Below are positions 1-9,176 of a stretch of DNA of 64,000 nt, piece after piece. The notes below the pieces were generated by a model, which was not told where the DNA came from, searched no databases, and was given only the letters and a program-made list of their open reading frames with translations. The stretch's first letter is position 1; each line of letters starts with the position of its first letter. The translations under genes and the position numbers were made by a program. This DNA comes from Campylobacter sputorum subsp. sputorum (GTDB lineage Bacteria; Campylobacterota; Campylobacteria; Campylobacterales; Campylobacteraceae): NCBI RefSeq assembly GCF_008245005.1, contig NZ_CP043427.1, positions 868,001-932,000 on the forward strand, written 5' to 3'.

Positions 1-63
1 AATTTAAAAGAATATGATATCACCAAAGATCCAAATTTCGGTAAGGATTTTGGAGAAAATTAA
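1..63 (+). CDS. C-terminal end of an unidentified protein (partial)
   Basis: A reading frame open from base 1 ends at TAA 61-63 and encodes 20 residues ending in NFGKDFGEN. The rest lies upstream of the window, so no family can be named. It converges with lolA, and the two stop codons overlap by 4 nt. No independent support beyond the open frame and the close convergent spacing. Confidence 0.45.
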   Translation, partial: NLKEYDITKDPNFGKDFGEN

Positions 64-572
64 TTTTTAACTATATCGTAGTTATCTGGAATATTTGGAA
101 TAAAATCATTCCTATCTATAGAAATATCTTTTTGTGTATTGCTTAGCTTTATTTCTACAAAATTATCTAATTTATCTTTATATGTGATAACGCTTGGAAG
201 TGAGTTTTGAAATTTAACTTTATAAGTTATTCCATCGTGGATTGCTTGATATTCATCTGCTGATATTTTTTTTGCACTTTTTAAAATTTTAGTTAAATTT
301 GGACTATCTTTTAAGCTTGAAACTATAACTTGCTCTAAATCAGGTTCAACAATCATAACTTTATCATAACCAAAATATATCGTTTTATTTGTTGGTTCTA
401 TGTAGTTCCAAACAGCTTTATTATCATCTGTTGCACTAAAGCTTCCTTTATAAATAATCTTTGCTTTACCACTTGTTACTGTTTGTATAAAGTCGCTTTT
501 TAAGCTCATAAAATCAAGATCATTTGCAAAAACCATAGCACAAAATACAAATAAGATAGATATTTTTTTCAT
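60..572 (-). CDS. lolA: LolA, periplasmic lipoprotein carrier
   Basis: A 170-residue protein with a short Sec signal peptide (about residues 1-16, MKKISILFVFCAMVFA). The mature part has the LolA pattern: an early L..DF.Q block, a W.Y..P segment near residues 55-60 and repeated short beta strands. LolA accepts lipoproteins from the LolCDE complex and carries them to the outer membrane. It is slightly shorter than the E. coli protein, as is usual in this phylum. It is divergent from secA, with about 110 bp between the two starts. A LolC/FtsX-type permease follows secA, which fits a lipoprotein-sorting neighbourhood. The LolA call rests on the pattern and the context. Confidence 0.85.
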   Translation of the reverse strand: MKKISILFVFCAMVFANDLDFMSLKSDFIQTVTSGKAKIIYKGSFSATDDNKAVWNYIEPTNKTIYFGYDKVMIVEPDLEQVIVSSLKDSPNLTKILKSAKKISADEYQAIHDGITYKVKFQNSLPSVITYKDKLDNFVEIKLSNTQKDISIDRNDFIPNIPDNYDIVKN

Positions 573-639
573 TGTAGATGCCTTTTAAATTTGAAGCAAA
601 TACTATCATTAAAAATTAAACAATAAATAAAATAAACTA

Positions 640-648
640 TGATAGAAT
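640..648 (+). promoter_or_regulatory. Extended -10 promoter of secA
   Basis: TGATAGAAT at 640-648 is a TGN plus TAGAAT extended -10 box, about 33 nt upstream of the secA ATG. There is no clear -35 box, as is usual for Campylobacter sigma-70 promoters. An AAAAAAAGG ribosome site follows near 664-671. Confidence 0.5.
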
Positions 649-681
649 ATTAGCTTAAATTTAAAAAAAGGTGTTTATATA

Positions 682-3294
682 ATGATTTCAGCAATTAGAA
701 AAGTTTTTGGAACAAAAAATGATAGAGAAGTAAAAAAATATTTTTCAAAGATAAAAGCCATTAATGCTTTAGAATCAAAATATCAAAATTATAGCGATGA
801 TGAGCTAAAATCAACTTTTAATGCTTTAAGAGAAGATATAAAAAATGGTAAAAAAACTCAAAATGAAGTTTTAAATGATGTTTTTGCCATAGTTAGAGAA
901 TCATCAAAAAGAGTTTTAAATATGAGGCATTTTGATGTTCAACTCATCGGAGGCATGGTTTTAAATGACGGAAAGATTGCTGAGATGAAAACAGGCGAGG
1001 GTAAGACTTTGGTGGCTACACTTCCTGTTGTTTTAAATGCAATGAGTGGCAAGGGCGTTCATGTTGTTACTGTAAATGATTATCTTGCCAAAAGAGACGC
1101 ACAGCAAATGGGTGTTTTATATAACTTTTTGGGGCTTAGTGTTGGTGTTGTATTAAATAGTATTCACGATGACAAAAGTAGGCAAGAAGCTTATGGTGCT
1201 GATATAACTTATGGAACAAATAACGAGTTTGGTTTTGATTATCTCCGTGATAATATGAAATTTTCAGCAGATCAAAAAGTCCAAAGAGAACACAATTTTG
1301 TAATAGTTGATGAAGTTGATAGTATTTTAATAGATGAAGCAAGAACACCGCTAATAATATCTGGTCCAACAAATAGAACTTTAGATGGATATATAAGGGC
1401 AAATGAAGTTGCAAAACAAATGATAAGGGGCGAAGCTCCCAAAACTCCAGAGGAAAAAGCAACTGGGGATTTTACTATAGATGAAAAAAACAAAACCGTA
1501 ATGATAACAGAAGAAGGCATTACAAAAGCAGAAAAACTTTTTGGGGTAGAAAATCTTTATAGTTTAGATAATGCAATCTTAAGCCATCATTTAGATCAAG
1601 CATTAAAAGCTCATAATATATTTCACAAAGATGTTGATTATGTAGTAAGAAACGGGGAAATAGTAATAGTTGATGAATTTACAGGAAGACTTAGTGAGGG
1701 GAGGCGTTATAGCGAGGGTCTTCATCAAGCACTAGAAGCAAAAGAGAGTGTTAAAATTCAAGAAGAAAGCCAAACTTTAGCTGATATTACTTTTCAAAAT
1801 TATTTTAGACTTTATGAAAAACTTTCTGGCATGACAGGAACAGCACAAACCGAAGCTACTGAGTTTTCTCAAATTTATGGATTAGATGTTATATCCATTC
1901 CGACAAATGTGCCTGTTATAAGAAAAGATCAAAATGACCTTATTTATAAAACAGAAAGAGAGAAATTTGAAGCAGTTATAAAAGAGATAAGAAGGGCAAA
2001 TTCAAACGGGCAGCCGGTTTTAGTAGGAACTGCTTCTATTGAAAAAAGTGAAAAACTTCATGAACTTTTGGTTAAAGCGAAAATTCCTCACTCAGTTTTA
2101 AATGCTAAAAACCATGAAAAAGAAGCCGAGATTATAATGGATGCAGGTGCAAAAGGTGCTGTAACTATAGCTACAAATATGGCAGGACGCGGTGTTGATA
2201 TTAAGATAAGTGACGAAATAAAAGCTCTTGGCGGACTTTATATCATAGGAACAGAAAGGCATGAAAGTAGAAGGATAGATAATCAACTTCGAGGTCGTTC
2301 CGGTCGTCAAGGTGATCCGGGAGAGAGCAGGTTTTATCTAAGCTTAGAAGATAATTTGCTTAGAATTTTTGGAAGTGATAAGATAAAAAACATCATGGAA
2401 AGACTTGGTATCAAAGATGGAGAACATATAGAATCAAAAATGGTTACAAGAGCTGTTGAAAATGCTCAAAAGAAAGTTGAAAGTTTGCATTTTGAGTCAA
2501 GAAAACATATATTAGAATATGATGATGTTGCAAATGAACAAAGAAAAACCATATATAGATATAGGAATGAACTTCTTGATGAAAACTATGATTTAAGTGA
2601 TAAAATAAAATTAAACAGATCAGAGTATATAGCCAATGTTTTAGATAACTTAGAAATTTTCCATGGAAGCATAAAAGATAATTTTGATATAGATGGTGTT
2701 GTAAGTATAATAGAAAATGATTGTGGCACACATATACAAAAAGAAGATTTGTTGGGACTTGATTATGATGATTTAGCTCAAAAAATAAATGAAATTTTAG
2801 AACAATCTTATGAAGCAAAAATGAGCTTTATTGATATGGAGCAAAGAAAACATATAGAAAAAGTGCTTTATTTGCAAGTTGTTGATACAGCTTGGAGAGA
2901 ACATTTGTATCAAATGGATGTTCTAAAAACTGGCATAGGTTTGAGAGGATATAATCATAAAGATCCTTTAGTAGAGTATAAAAAAGAGAGTTATAATCTT
3001 TTTATGGAGCTTGTTAATAGGCTTAAATTTGATAGCATAAAATCTCTTCAAATAGTTCAGTTTAAAACAAGAGAAGATATAGAAGCAGAAGAAGCATTGA
3101 GAAAACTTGAAGAAAAAAATGAAGATATCAAATTTAATAAAGACGAAGAACAGCAAGAAACTAACTCAAAAAGACAGCCAATTGTAAATAAAGAAAGAAA
3201 AATTCGCAGAAATGAGCCTTGCCCTTGTGGAAGCGGCAAAAAATATAAAGATTGTTGTGGAAAAAGTGGTCCTAAAAAAGGTCTTTTTGCTTAA
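682..3294 (+). CDS. secA: SecA preprotein translocase ATPase
   Basis: This is the full-length 870-residue motor of the general secretion pathway; it drives unfolded preproteins through SecYEG. Visible motifs are Walker A ([11 protein letters not shown], about residues 103-113), the DEVD Walker B box in [18 protein letters not shown] (about 208-225), the second RecA domain with NMAGRGVDI and the [11 protein letters not shown] arginine finger region (about 530-550), and the C-terminal zinc tail [13 protein letters not shown] (about 850-862), which binds SecB or ribosomes in other species. The stop overlaps the start of the next gene by one base, so the two are translationally coupled. Confidence 0.98.
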   Translation: MISAIRKVFGTKNDREVKKYFSKIKAINALESKYQNYSDDELKSTFNALREDIKNGKKTQNEVLNDVFAIVRESSKRVLNMRHFDVQLIGGMVLNDGKIAEMKTGEGKTLVATLPVVLNAMSGKGVHVVTVNDYLAKRDAQQMGVLYNFLGLSVGVVLNSIHDDKSRQEAYGADITYGTNNEFGFDYLRDNMKFSADQKVQREHNFVIVDEVDSILIDEARTPLIISGPTNRTLDGYIRANEVAKQMIRGEAPKTPEEKATGDFTIDEKNKTVMITEEGITKAEKLFGVENLYSLDNAILSHHLDQALKAHNIFHKDVDYVVRNGEIVIVDEFTGRLSEGRRYSEGLHQALEAKESVKIQEESQTLADITFQNYFRLYEKLSGMTGTAQTEATEFSQIYGLDVISIPTNVPVIRKDQNDLIYKTEREKFEAVIKEIRRANSNGQPVLVGTASIEKSEKLHELLVKAKIPHSVLNAKNHEKEAEIIMDAGAKGAVTIATNMAGRGVDIKISDEIKALGGLYIIGTERHESRRIDNQLRGRSGRQGDPGESRFYLSLEDNLLRIFGSDKIKNIMERLGIKDGEHIESKMVTRAVENAQKKVESLHFESRKHILEYDDVANEQRKTIYRYRNELLDENYDLSDKIKLNRSEYIANVLDNLEIFHGSIKDNFDIDGVVSIIENDCGTHIQKEDLLGLDYDDLAQKINEILEQSYEAKMSFIDMEQRKHIEKVLYLQVVDTAWREHLYQMDVLKTGIGLRGYNHKDPLVEYKKESYNLFMELVNRLKFDSIKSLQIVQFKTREDIEAEEALRKLEEKNEDIKFNKDEEQQETNSKRQPIVNKERKIRRNEPCPCGSGKKYKDCCGKSGPKKGLFA

Positions 3295-4484
3295 TGGTAA
3301 AATATCTTGTTTTTAAATATTTAAGATTTGATAAAACCCAGCCTTTTATAATGCTTAGTGCATTACTCGCTTTTCTTGGTGTTGCTATAGGGCTTATGGT
3401 GTTAATAATAGCAATGGCTATAATGAATGGTTTTGATAAAGAATTTGAGAGAAAACTTTTTACCATGAATTATCCCATAACTATAATTAGCCTTACAAAA
3501 GGCGGTATAAATGATGAAAATGTCAATGAGTTAAGAAGTAAATTTACAAATCTCAAATTTAGTCCATATATCACAACTCAAGGTGTTGCAAAATACGGCG
3601 ATAGACTAGAAGGGGTTGCAGTATTTGGCGTAGATTTCAAATACGAAAAAGATATAAATAAAGTTGTAAATGATGCTATAAAAGATATAAAATTTGACGA
3701 ATTTGATGCACTTATAGGTAAAGGGCTTAGTGATATGTTTTTATTATCGCAAAATGATAAAATCACGCTAATTTTTACCAAAGCCGATGCTGGTGGATTT
3801 TCTATCATGCCAAAGATAAAAAGGTTTGATGTAAAATCAACATTTAGATCAGGTCTTATAGCGTATGATAAAAGCTATGTGTATGTTACAAATCAAGCTT
3901 TGCAAAAAGTTTTAGGATATGAAAGTGGAATTTATGATGGAATTCATGTTTATTCAAAAGATCCATTTAATGATATAAAAACTATAAAATCACAACTTCC
4001 TCAAAATGCAAGGGCTATAGGTTGGTGGGAGCAAAATGGCAACTTTTTTTCAGCCCTAAAGCTTGAAAAGAGGGCACTTTTTATAGTTTTAATGCTTATA
4101 ATACTAGTTGCTTCTTTAAACATAATAAGTTCTCTTCTTATGACAGTTATGAATAGAAGGCAAGAAATCGCTCTTCTTTTAGCTCTTGGCGCAAGTAAAT
4201 CTGAGATAAAAAAAAGCTTTTTTTTTCTTGGTAGTGTAATAGGGGGCGGAGGTATAATCATAGGCGTTTTACTGGGACTTTTTGGAGTTTGGTTGCTTGG
4301 AAGTTTTGATATAGTAAATTTGCCAGCAGATGTTTATGGAAGTTCAAAATTACCTATGGAGCTTTCTATTTTGGATTTTGTTATGATAGTTGTTGGAGCC
4401 ATAATAATAGTAGCTGTTTCATCGTATTATCCTGCAAAAAAAGCAACACAAGTCGATGTTTTGCAAACTCTTAGAAATGAGTAA
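3294..4484 (+). CDS. LolC/LolE-type ABC transporter permease (FtsX family)
   Basis: A 396-residue membrane protein with one N-terminal transmembrane helix (about residues 17-45), a large periplasmic domain and three C-terminal helices (about 260-385). This is the LolC/E and FtsX/MacB topology. The ending SSYYPAKKATQVDVLQTLR matches the conserved permease tail (YPA.KA...P...LR). It probably pairs with a LolD ATPase encoded elsewhere to release lipoproteins to LolA, encoded just upstream. It is coupled to secA by the ATGG/TAATGG overlap. A single permease gene is usual in this phylum, suggesting a homodimer. Confidence 0.88.
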   Translation: MVKYLVFKYLRFDKTQPFIMLSALLAFLGVAIGLMVLIIAMAIMNGFDKEFERKLFTMNYPITIISLTKGGINDENVNELRSKFTNLKFSPYITTQGVAKYGDRLEGVAVFGVDFKYEKDINKVVNDAIKDIKFDEFDALIGKGLSDMFLLSQNDKITLIFTKADAGGFSIMPKIKRFDVKSTFRSGLIAYDKSYVYVTNQALQKVLGYESGIYDGIHVYSKDPFNDIKTIKSQLPQNARAIGWWEQNGNFFSALKLEKRALFIVLMLIILVASLNIISSLLMTVMNRRQEIALLLALGASKSEIKKSFFFLGSVIGGGGIIIGVLLGLFGVWLLGSFDIVNLPADVYGSSKLPMELSILDFVMIVVGAIIIVAVSSYYPAKKATQVDVLQTLRNE

Positions 4485-4778
4485 TAAAAGATAAAATAAT
4501 TTATCATATTAAGATAAAAGTATCTTATTTTCAAGCACTAGAGTAAAATACTTCATTTTTAAAGAGTGATGATAAAAGAAATTATTTAAGATATTTTATA
4601 ACAAATCGATGCCCCGCCAAGAAACAAAAATATTTTTATACAACTAAAATATAAATAACGATGAATCTGTTGTTTTAGACTAGCAAGGGTTTTTCTATTT
4701 TTGTATTTATTTAAGTTTTTTAAATTTTAAAAGTAAAATATATATTTTGGCGGGTAGGGTAGGCTAAAAGTTTATTAA
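4485..4778. other. 294-bp intergenic region with a GC-rich inverted repeat
   Basis: This lies between the convergent permease and CPBP genes. It is AT-rich and I see no coding frame. An 8-bp inverted repeat, CCCGCCAA at 4613-4620 and TTGGCGGG at 4747-4754, stands out against the base composition. No transposase or RNA gene is recognisable. Confidence 0.4.
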
Positions 4779-5471
4779 TTAGTTTAAAAGCATAAAAAAC
4801 CACATTGATACTCCTATCATATCACCAATAGAGTGGGCTACAAAAAATGGAACCAAATTTTTAATCCTGCCATATAAAAGATAAAAGATATATCCTAAAA
4901 CAAATCCTATTACAAAAGCTGTTTCAACTCCTTGATAAGTGTGAAAACTAAATCTAATAATTAAGCTATATAAAAAAGCAAATTTAATATACTCTTTTTT
5001 AACAAAAAGGCAAATTCCTAAGAAAAAAATCTCTTCAAAAAAACCATTTATCAAAGCAAACAAAATGATAGACATATCAAATTTAACTAAATTTACAGCA
5101 TCAGCTTTTAAATTAATAGGCTCCAAAAAACAACTAATTAAAATAAAATATAAATCAAAAATAGTAGCTATAAAAATAAAAATTAAAATACCTTGAAATA
5201 GAGCTTTTAGGTTAAATTTAATCCTATTTGTGAAAACACTAAAATCAAATTTCCTAAATTTAAGATAAAAATAAACTAAAACTAGATAGAAAAATTCAGT
5301 TAAAATGGCTATATAGTTATCACTTGGTGAAAAACTTAAATTTTCATCTAAACTAACCATTTCATTTGATAGGGCAAAATACTGCAAAGTTGAGCTATAA
5401 ATCGCGAGAAAAAACATAATAAAAGTGATGATTAAAATATCAAACCATCTAAGAGTAGTAATTTTATTCAA
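4779..5471 (-). CDS. CPBP (CAAX-type) intramembrane protease family protein
   Basis: 230 residues with about six hydrophobic helices. The CPBP motifs are visible in order: a paired glutamate (FFEEIFFLGICLF, about residues 145-157), FHTYQG (about 176-181) and HSIGD (about 214-218). These supply the metal and catalytic Glu/His residues. The arginine usually four residues after the EE pair is absent, replaced by Leu, so activity is uncertain. Family members are membrane proteases, often of unknown substrate or linked to bacteriocin immunity. It stands alone in a region with large flanking gaps, which fits an accessory gene. Confidence 0.75.
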   Translation of the reverse strand: MNKITTLRWFDILIITFIMFFLAIYSSTLQYFALSNEMVSLDENLSFSPSDNYIAILTEFFYLVLVYFYLKFRKFDFSVFTNRIKFNLKALFQGILIFIFIATIFDLYFILISCFLEPINLKADAVNLVKFDMSIILFALINGFFEEIFFLGICLFVKKEYIKFAFLYSLIIRFSFHTYQGVETAFVIGFVLGYIFYLLYGRIKNLVPFFVAHSIGDMIGVSMWFFMLLN

Positions 5472-5675
5472 ACAAATTCCTTAAATTTTTCGAAGCATTT
5501 TATCAAAAATTTAGTAAATAAATTCTCCAATCTTAAATTTATTTAAATTATTTTATACATATTATTAACATTAAATTTATATGGATAAGTTTTTATAATT
5601 CAAAAAGTAAAGTTTCAAATTTACCTAAAATAAGAGCTTTGAAAATTATCAAAAGAGAGTAAATTTACAAATATA

Positions 5676-5710
5676 AAAAAGTTTGAAAATTATAGTTTTC
5701 AATATAAAAT
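5676..5710. repeat. difH: Putative XerH recombination site (difH-like)
   Basis: TTGAAAA (5683-5689) and TTTTCAA (5696-5702) form inverted arms around a 6-bp centre, TTATAG. This is the architecture of a Xer crossover site: two recombinase half-sites and a short spacer. It lies 170 bp upstream of xerH, and difH sites are known to lie near xerH in this phylum. The match to published difH sequence is from memory and not verified. Confidence 0.6.
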
Positions 5711-5836
5711 ATAAAATAAGTTACGATTTTACCTTTTATCTAATTATAAATAGTAAAATAAAATGTATTAAAATACTGATATCATATAAGATAAATTTCT
5801 ATGCACTTTTCAAAACAAATTTAAAGATATTTAATG

Positions 5837-5842
5837 TATAAT
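5837..5842 (+). promoter_or_regulatory. -10 box of xerH
   Basis: TATAAT, directly preceded by TG, lies 27 nt upstream of the xerH ATG. An AAGG ribosome site lies at 5859-5862. Confidence 0.5.
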
Positions 5843-5868
5843 ATTGTTTAAATTTAACAAGGTGTTTT

Positions 5869-6933
5869 ATGAAGTTTAAATTAGATTGCAAAGAGGATTT
5901 TAACTCATCCCTACTCTTTTGGCTTACAAGATATGTTAAATTTAAGATAAGCTCTCTTTCTAATAAAGACTTAAGGGATCAAAAAGCTTTAGCATCAGTA
6001 AATTACTCTCTTACAAAAGGTGTTGAAAATATACACGAGCTTGATGGGCTTGTAAAAAAAGCAAGAAATGCTGGCATTGGCGGCGTAAATACTTATTTTA
6101 ATCCACTTAAAAAGATATATGAACAACTTTTGATTTACAATTTAGATAGTTTAAAACAGATTGATGAAGAGTTATTAAGTGAAATTCTAGCAAGTGCAAC
6201 AGGAGCATTAAGCGATGCTAGTAAAAAAAACTATAGGATAAGCGTTATAAATTTTTTTAGTTTTTTAGATAAACAAAATGAAGAAAATGGCTCTGCTCAT
6301 ATTTTTGATATAGAGCTTAAAAACTGGGGTGGTATTAGTGGAAATAGTGGCAATAAACTGCCTGAATATATGAGCGAAGATGAAGCCAAAAGATTTTTAA
6401 ATGCAATCGATGAGAGTGATTTTAAAACAAATACCCCTAGAAACAGATGTATCATAAAACTTATTTTATTTACTGGAATTAGGGTTAGTGAGGCTTTAAA
6501 TTTAAAAAGAAAAGATATCGTAGAAGATGGCGATCTTTTTGTCATAAGGATAAGAGGCAAAGGCAATAAATACCGCATTGTTATGATAAAACAACACTTG
6601 ATAAGTGAGTATTTAAATTTACTTGAAACAAATTATAACAACAAAGAAGGTTTTCTTTTTATAAATAAAAATGGCGGTCGTTTAACACAAGCTTATGTAA
6701 GTAGGATTGTAGAGCAAATTTTATTTAAAGCCGGCATTAGAAAAGAAAAAAATGGCGCTCATATGCTTCGCCACACTTTTGCTACAATGCTTTATAAAAA
6801 ACAAAAAGACTTAGTTTTGATACAAGAAGCTTTGGGACATGCTAGTTTAAATACATCTAGAATTTATACCCATTTTGACTCACAAAAGCTAAAATTAGCA
6901 GCAAAAATTGCAGAAGATTTAAATGAACAATAA
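5869..6933 (+). CDS. xerH: XerH tyrosine recombinase
   Basis: 354 residues. An N-terminal SAM-like DNA-binding domain (about 1-150) is followed by the tyrosine recombinase catalytic domain. Visible catalytic residues are Arg in FTGIRVSEAL (about 205), Lys in RGKGNKYR (about 232), HMLRH (about 298-302), His in LGHASL (about 325) and the nucleophile Tyr in IYTHF (about 334). It resolves chromosome dimers alone on a difH site, replacing XerC/XerD in this phylum. The length exceeds classical XerC/D (about 300) and matches XerH. The dif-like palindrome just upstream supports the assignment. Confidence 0.93.
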   Translation: MKFKLDCKEDFNSSLLFWLTRYVKFKISSLSNKDLRDQKALASVNYSLTKGVENIHELDGLVKKARNAGIGGVNTYFNPLKKIYEQLLIYNLDSLKQIDEELLSEILASATGALSDASKKNYRISVINFFSFLDKQNEENGSAHIFDIELKNWGGISGNSGNKLPEYMSEDEAKRFLNAIDESDFKTNTPRNRCIIKLILFTGIRVSEALNLKRKDIVEDGDLFVIRIRGKGNKYRIVMIKQHLISEYLNLLETNYNNKEGFLFINKNGGRLTQAYVSRIVEQILFKAGIRKEKNGAHMLRHTFATMLYKKQKDLVLIQEALGHASLNTSRIYTHFDSQKLKLAAKIAEDLNEQ

Positions 6934-6995
6934 ATATAAAATAAAGTTAAATTTATATAAAATATCAAATTCATTTTACTATGTAGGTTTTAAAT

Positions 6996-8180
6996 TTGAG
7001 TCCAGATAGATCACTTTTTTATGTTTGCTCTTTGCTTATTACAATAGGTATAATTTTTTCTTTTTCTTTGCCTATATATTTTGTTGCAAGAAATGATTAC
7101 CCGATGTATCACTTTTTATTAAGGCAGTTTGTAGCTGGAAGTTTATCTATATTTATAATGTGGTTTTTATCTAGGCTTGATCCAGATAAGTGGCTTTTTA
7201 GGATAGGAGTTTTATTTTTTATAATTTTTACTATTTTAATGATTTCGATGCCTTTTATGCCCTCTTCTATCGCTAGAGTTGTAAATGGTGCAAAAAGATG
7301 GATTCATACTCCATTTTTTGCCATATCACCTGTTGAATTTTTTAAAATAGGTTTTATATATTGTCTTGCATGGAGTTTTTCAAGAAAGATTGATGGTAGT
7401 AAAAAAAGCTTTAAAACCGAGATAAAAATTTTGATACCTTACATACTTTTATTTTTATTTTATGTATTTTTAATAGCTTTTATGCAAAATGATCTCGGAC
7501 AAATTGCCGTTTTAGCCGTTATACTTATATTTTTGGCACTTTTTGCAGGAACTAGTTTCAAGCTTTTTATGATGGGTTTTATCCTTTCTATTGGAGTTGC
7601 AGTTGTTGCGATATTATCCACAAGCCATAGGCTTAATCGTATAATAAACTGGTGGGCTTATGCTCAAGATATTTTTTTAAAGTTTTTGCCTGATGATTTG
7701 GCCAGTCATTTAAGAGTGGAAGTTGTATTAGAGCAAACCGGACAAGTTGCAAATTCACTAAATGCTATCAAATATGGCTCTATTTACGGACAAGGTTTTG
7801 GTTTTGGAAGTTATAAACTTGGTTTTTTGCCAGATGTTCATACAGACTTTGTGCTTGCTGGGATTAGCGAAGAGATAGGATTTGTTGGTTTTAGCTTTAT
7901 TGCTTTTTTAATGTTTATAGTTATATTTTTGATACTTAAAATTTCTGCAAGAAGCGAAAATAAGGTTTATCATCTATTTTCTTTGGGTATTGCTCTTATG
8001 ATTTTTACAGCTTTTATAATAAACTCTTATGGTGTAAGCTCTATAATCCCGCTTAAAGGAATTCCTGTGCCATTTTTAAGCTATGGGGGTAGCTCACTTC
8101 TTGCAACAAGTATTGGTATTGGAATGGTTTTGATGCTTGCAAAGAAAACTTCAAAAAAGGTTAGAGATGATAGCAATTAG
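6996..8180 (+). CDS. ftsW: FtsW, SEDS-family septal peptidoglycan glycosyltransferase
   Basis: 394 residues with about ten membrane helices, typical of SEDS proteins. The C-terminal signature VPFLSYGGSSLLAT (about 358-371) and the PVEFFKIGF segment (about 112-120) are characteristic. FtsW polymerises lipid II at the division septum with its cognate transpeptidase. Adjacency to murG, which makes lipid II, favours FtsW over RodA. The start is a TTG at 6996. No strong ribosome site is seen, so the start is moderately certain. The 3' end overlaps murG by 14 nt. Confidence 0.92.
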   Translation: MSPDRSLFYVCSLLITIGIIFSFSLPIYFVARNDYPMYHFLLRQFVAGSLSIFIMWFLSRLDPDKWLFRIGVLFFIIFTILMISMPFMPSSIARVVNGAKRWIHTPFFAISPVEFFKIGFIYCLAWSFSRKIDGSKKSFKTEIKILIPYILLFLFYVFLIAFMQNDLGQIAVLAVILIFLALFAGTSFKLFMMGFILSIGVAVVAILSTSHRLNRIINWWAYAQDIFLKFLPDDLASHLRVEVVLEQTGQVANSLNAIKYGSIYGQGFGFGSYKLGFLPDVHTDFVLAGISEEIGFVGFSFIAFLMFIVIFLILKISARSENKVYHLFSLGIALMIFTAFIINSYGVSSIIPLKGIPVPFLSYGGSSLLATSIGIGMVLMLAKKTSKKVRDDSN

Positions 8181-9171
8181 CGGTGGCGGAACTGGCGGGC
8201 ATTTGATTATAGCTAAAACTCTTTGCGAAGAGTTAAATAAAAGAGGCGAAAAAACTATTTTTATAGGTTCGCAAAACGGACAAGATAAACTTTGGTTTGA
8301 AAATGACAATGGTTTTAGGCATAAATATTTTTTACCAAGTAGTGGAGTTGTGGATAAAAAAGGCTTTTCTAAGCTTTTTTCTTTATTAAATACTATAAAA
8401 CTTTCATTTAAATGTATGAGTATTTTTAGAGAGCATAGCATAAAAAAAATAGTTTGTGTTGGTGGATATAGTGCCGCTCCTGCTGCATTTGCTGGAATTT
8501 TAACAAAAAAAGAAATTTATATACACGAGCAAAACGCAGTTACTGGAAAGTTAAATAAATTTATAAAAAAATTTGCCAAAAAGTTTTTTAGTTCTTATGA
8601 GGGTAAATTTTATAGTTATCCTGTAAATTTGAAGTTTTTTGAATCCGCAAGAGTGCGAAATGAGCTAAAAACTATAATGTTTTTAGGCGGCTCTCAGGGG
8701 GCTAAATTTATAAATTCTCTAGCATTAGAATTAGCTTTAAGCCTAAAAGAAAAAAATATAAAAATAATCCATCAGTGTGGCTTGAGAGAATTTGATGAAA
8801 TAAAACAAAAATACGAAAAACTTGGAGTAGAAGCTGAAGTTTTTGCTTTTTCCAAAAATATAGAAGAAAGTATGAAAAAAGCAGATCTTTGCATAAGTAG
8901 AGCTGGGGCAAGTTCGCTTTGGGAACTTTGTGCAAACAGGCTTCCTTGTATTTTTATACCTTTTCCATTTGCCGCTAAAAACCATCAGTTTTATAATGCC
9001 AAGTTTTTATATGAAAAAAATCTTTGTGTTTTAATAGAGCAAAAAAATGTAGATAAAAACACTGTTTTACGACACATTGACAATATAAATTTAGCCAAAA
9101 TTTCTAGCGGATTAGCAAATATTATAGAAAAAAATGGAGCCAAAATAATAGTTGATGAAATTTTGGCTTAA
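8167..9171 (+). CDS. murG: MurG, lipid II synthase
   Basis: UDP-GlcNAc:undecaprenyl-pyrophosphoryl-MurNAc-pentapeptide transferase, the last cytoplasmic step of peptidoglycan precursor synthesis. The start is the ATG at 8167 (MIAISGGGTGGH), preceded by AAAAAAGG at 8153-8160; an in-frame TTG at 8137 would add a non-conserved tail inside ftsW. GT-B motifs are GGGTGGH (about residues 5-11), HEQNAVTGK (about 121-129), FLGGSQGA (about 178-185) and the C-terminal UDP-binding RAGASSLWEL (about 248-257). It is 334 residues long, slightly short for the family. It is coupled to ftsW by overlap. Confidence 0.96.
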   Translation: MIAISGGGTGGHLIIAKTLCEELNKRGEKTIFIGSQNGQDKLWFENDNGFRHKYFLPSSGVVDKKGFSKLFSLLNTIKLSFKCMSIFREHSIKKIVCVGGYSAAPAAFAGILTKKEIYIHEQNAVTGKLNKFIKKFAKKFFSSYEGKFYSYPVNLKFFESARVRNELKTIMFLGGSQGAKFINSLALELALSLKEKNIKIIHQCGLREFDEIKQKYEKLGVEAEVFAFSKNIEESMKKADLCISRAGASSLWELCANRLPCIFIPFPFAAKNHQFYNAKFLYEKNLCVLIEQKNVDKNTVLRHIDNINLAKISSGLANIIEKNGAKIIVDEILA

Positions 9172-9176
9172 CTTAG

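Larger units (their letters stand above)
5472..5868. other. 397-bp intergenic region upstream of xerH
   Basis: No coding frame is seen. The region is extremely AT-rich and holds the dif-like palindrome at about 5680-5706 and the xerH promoter (TATAAT at 5837-5842). Nothing else is recognisable. Confidence 0.6.

Noticed and set aside
1136-1520. Minus-strand frames inside secA
   Set aside because: They are shadows of the well-supported secA coding sequence and lack ribosome sites.
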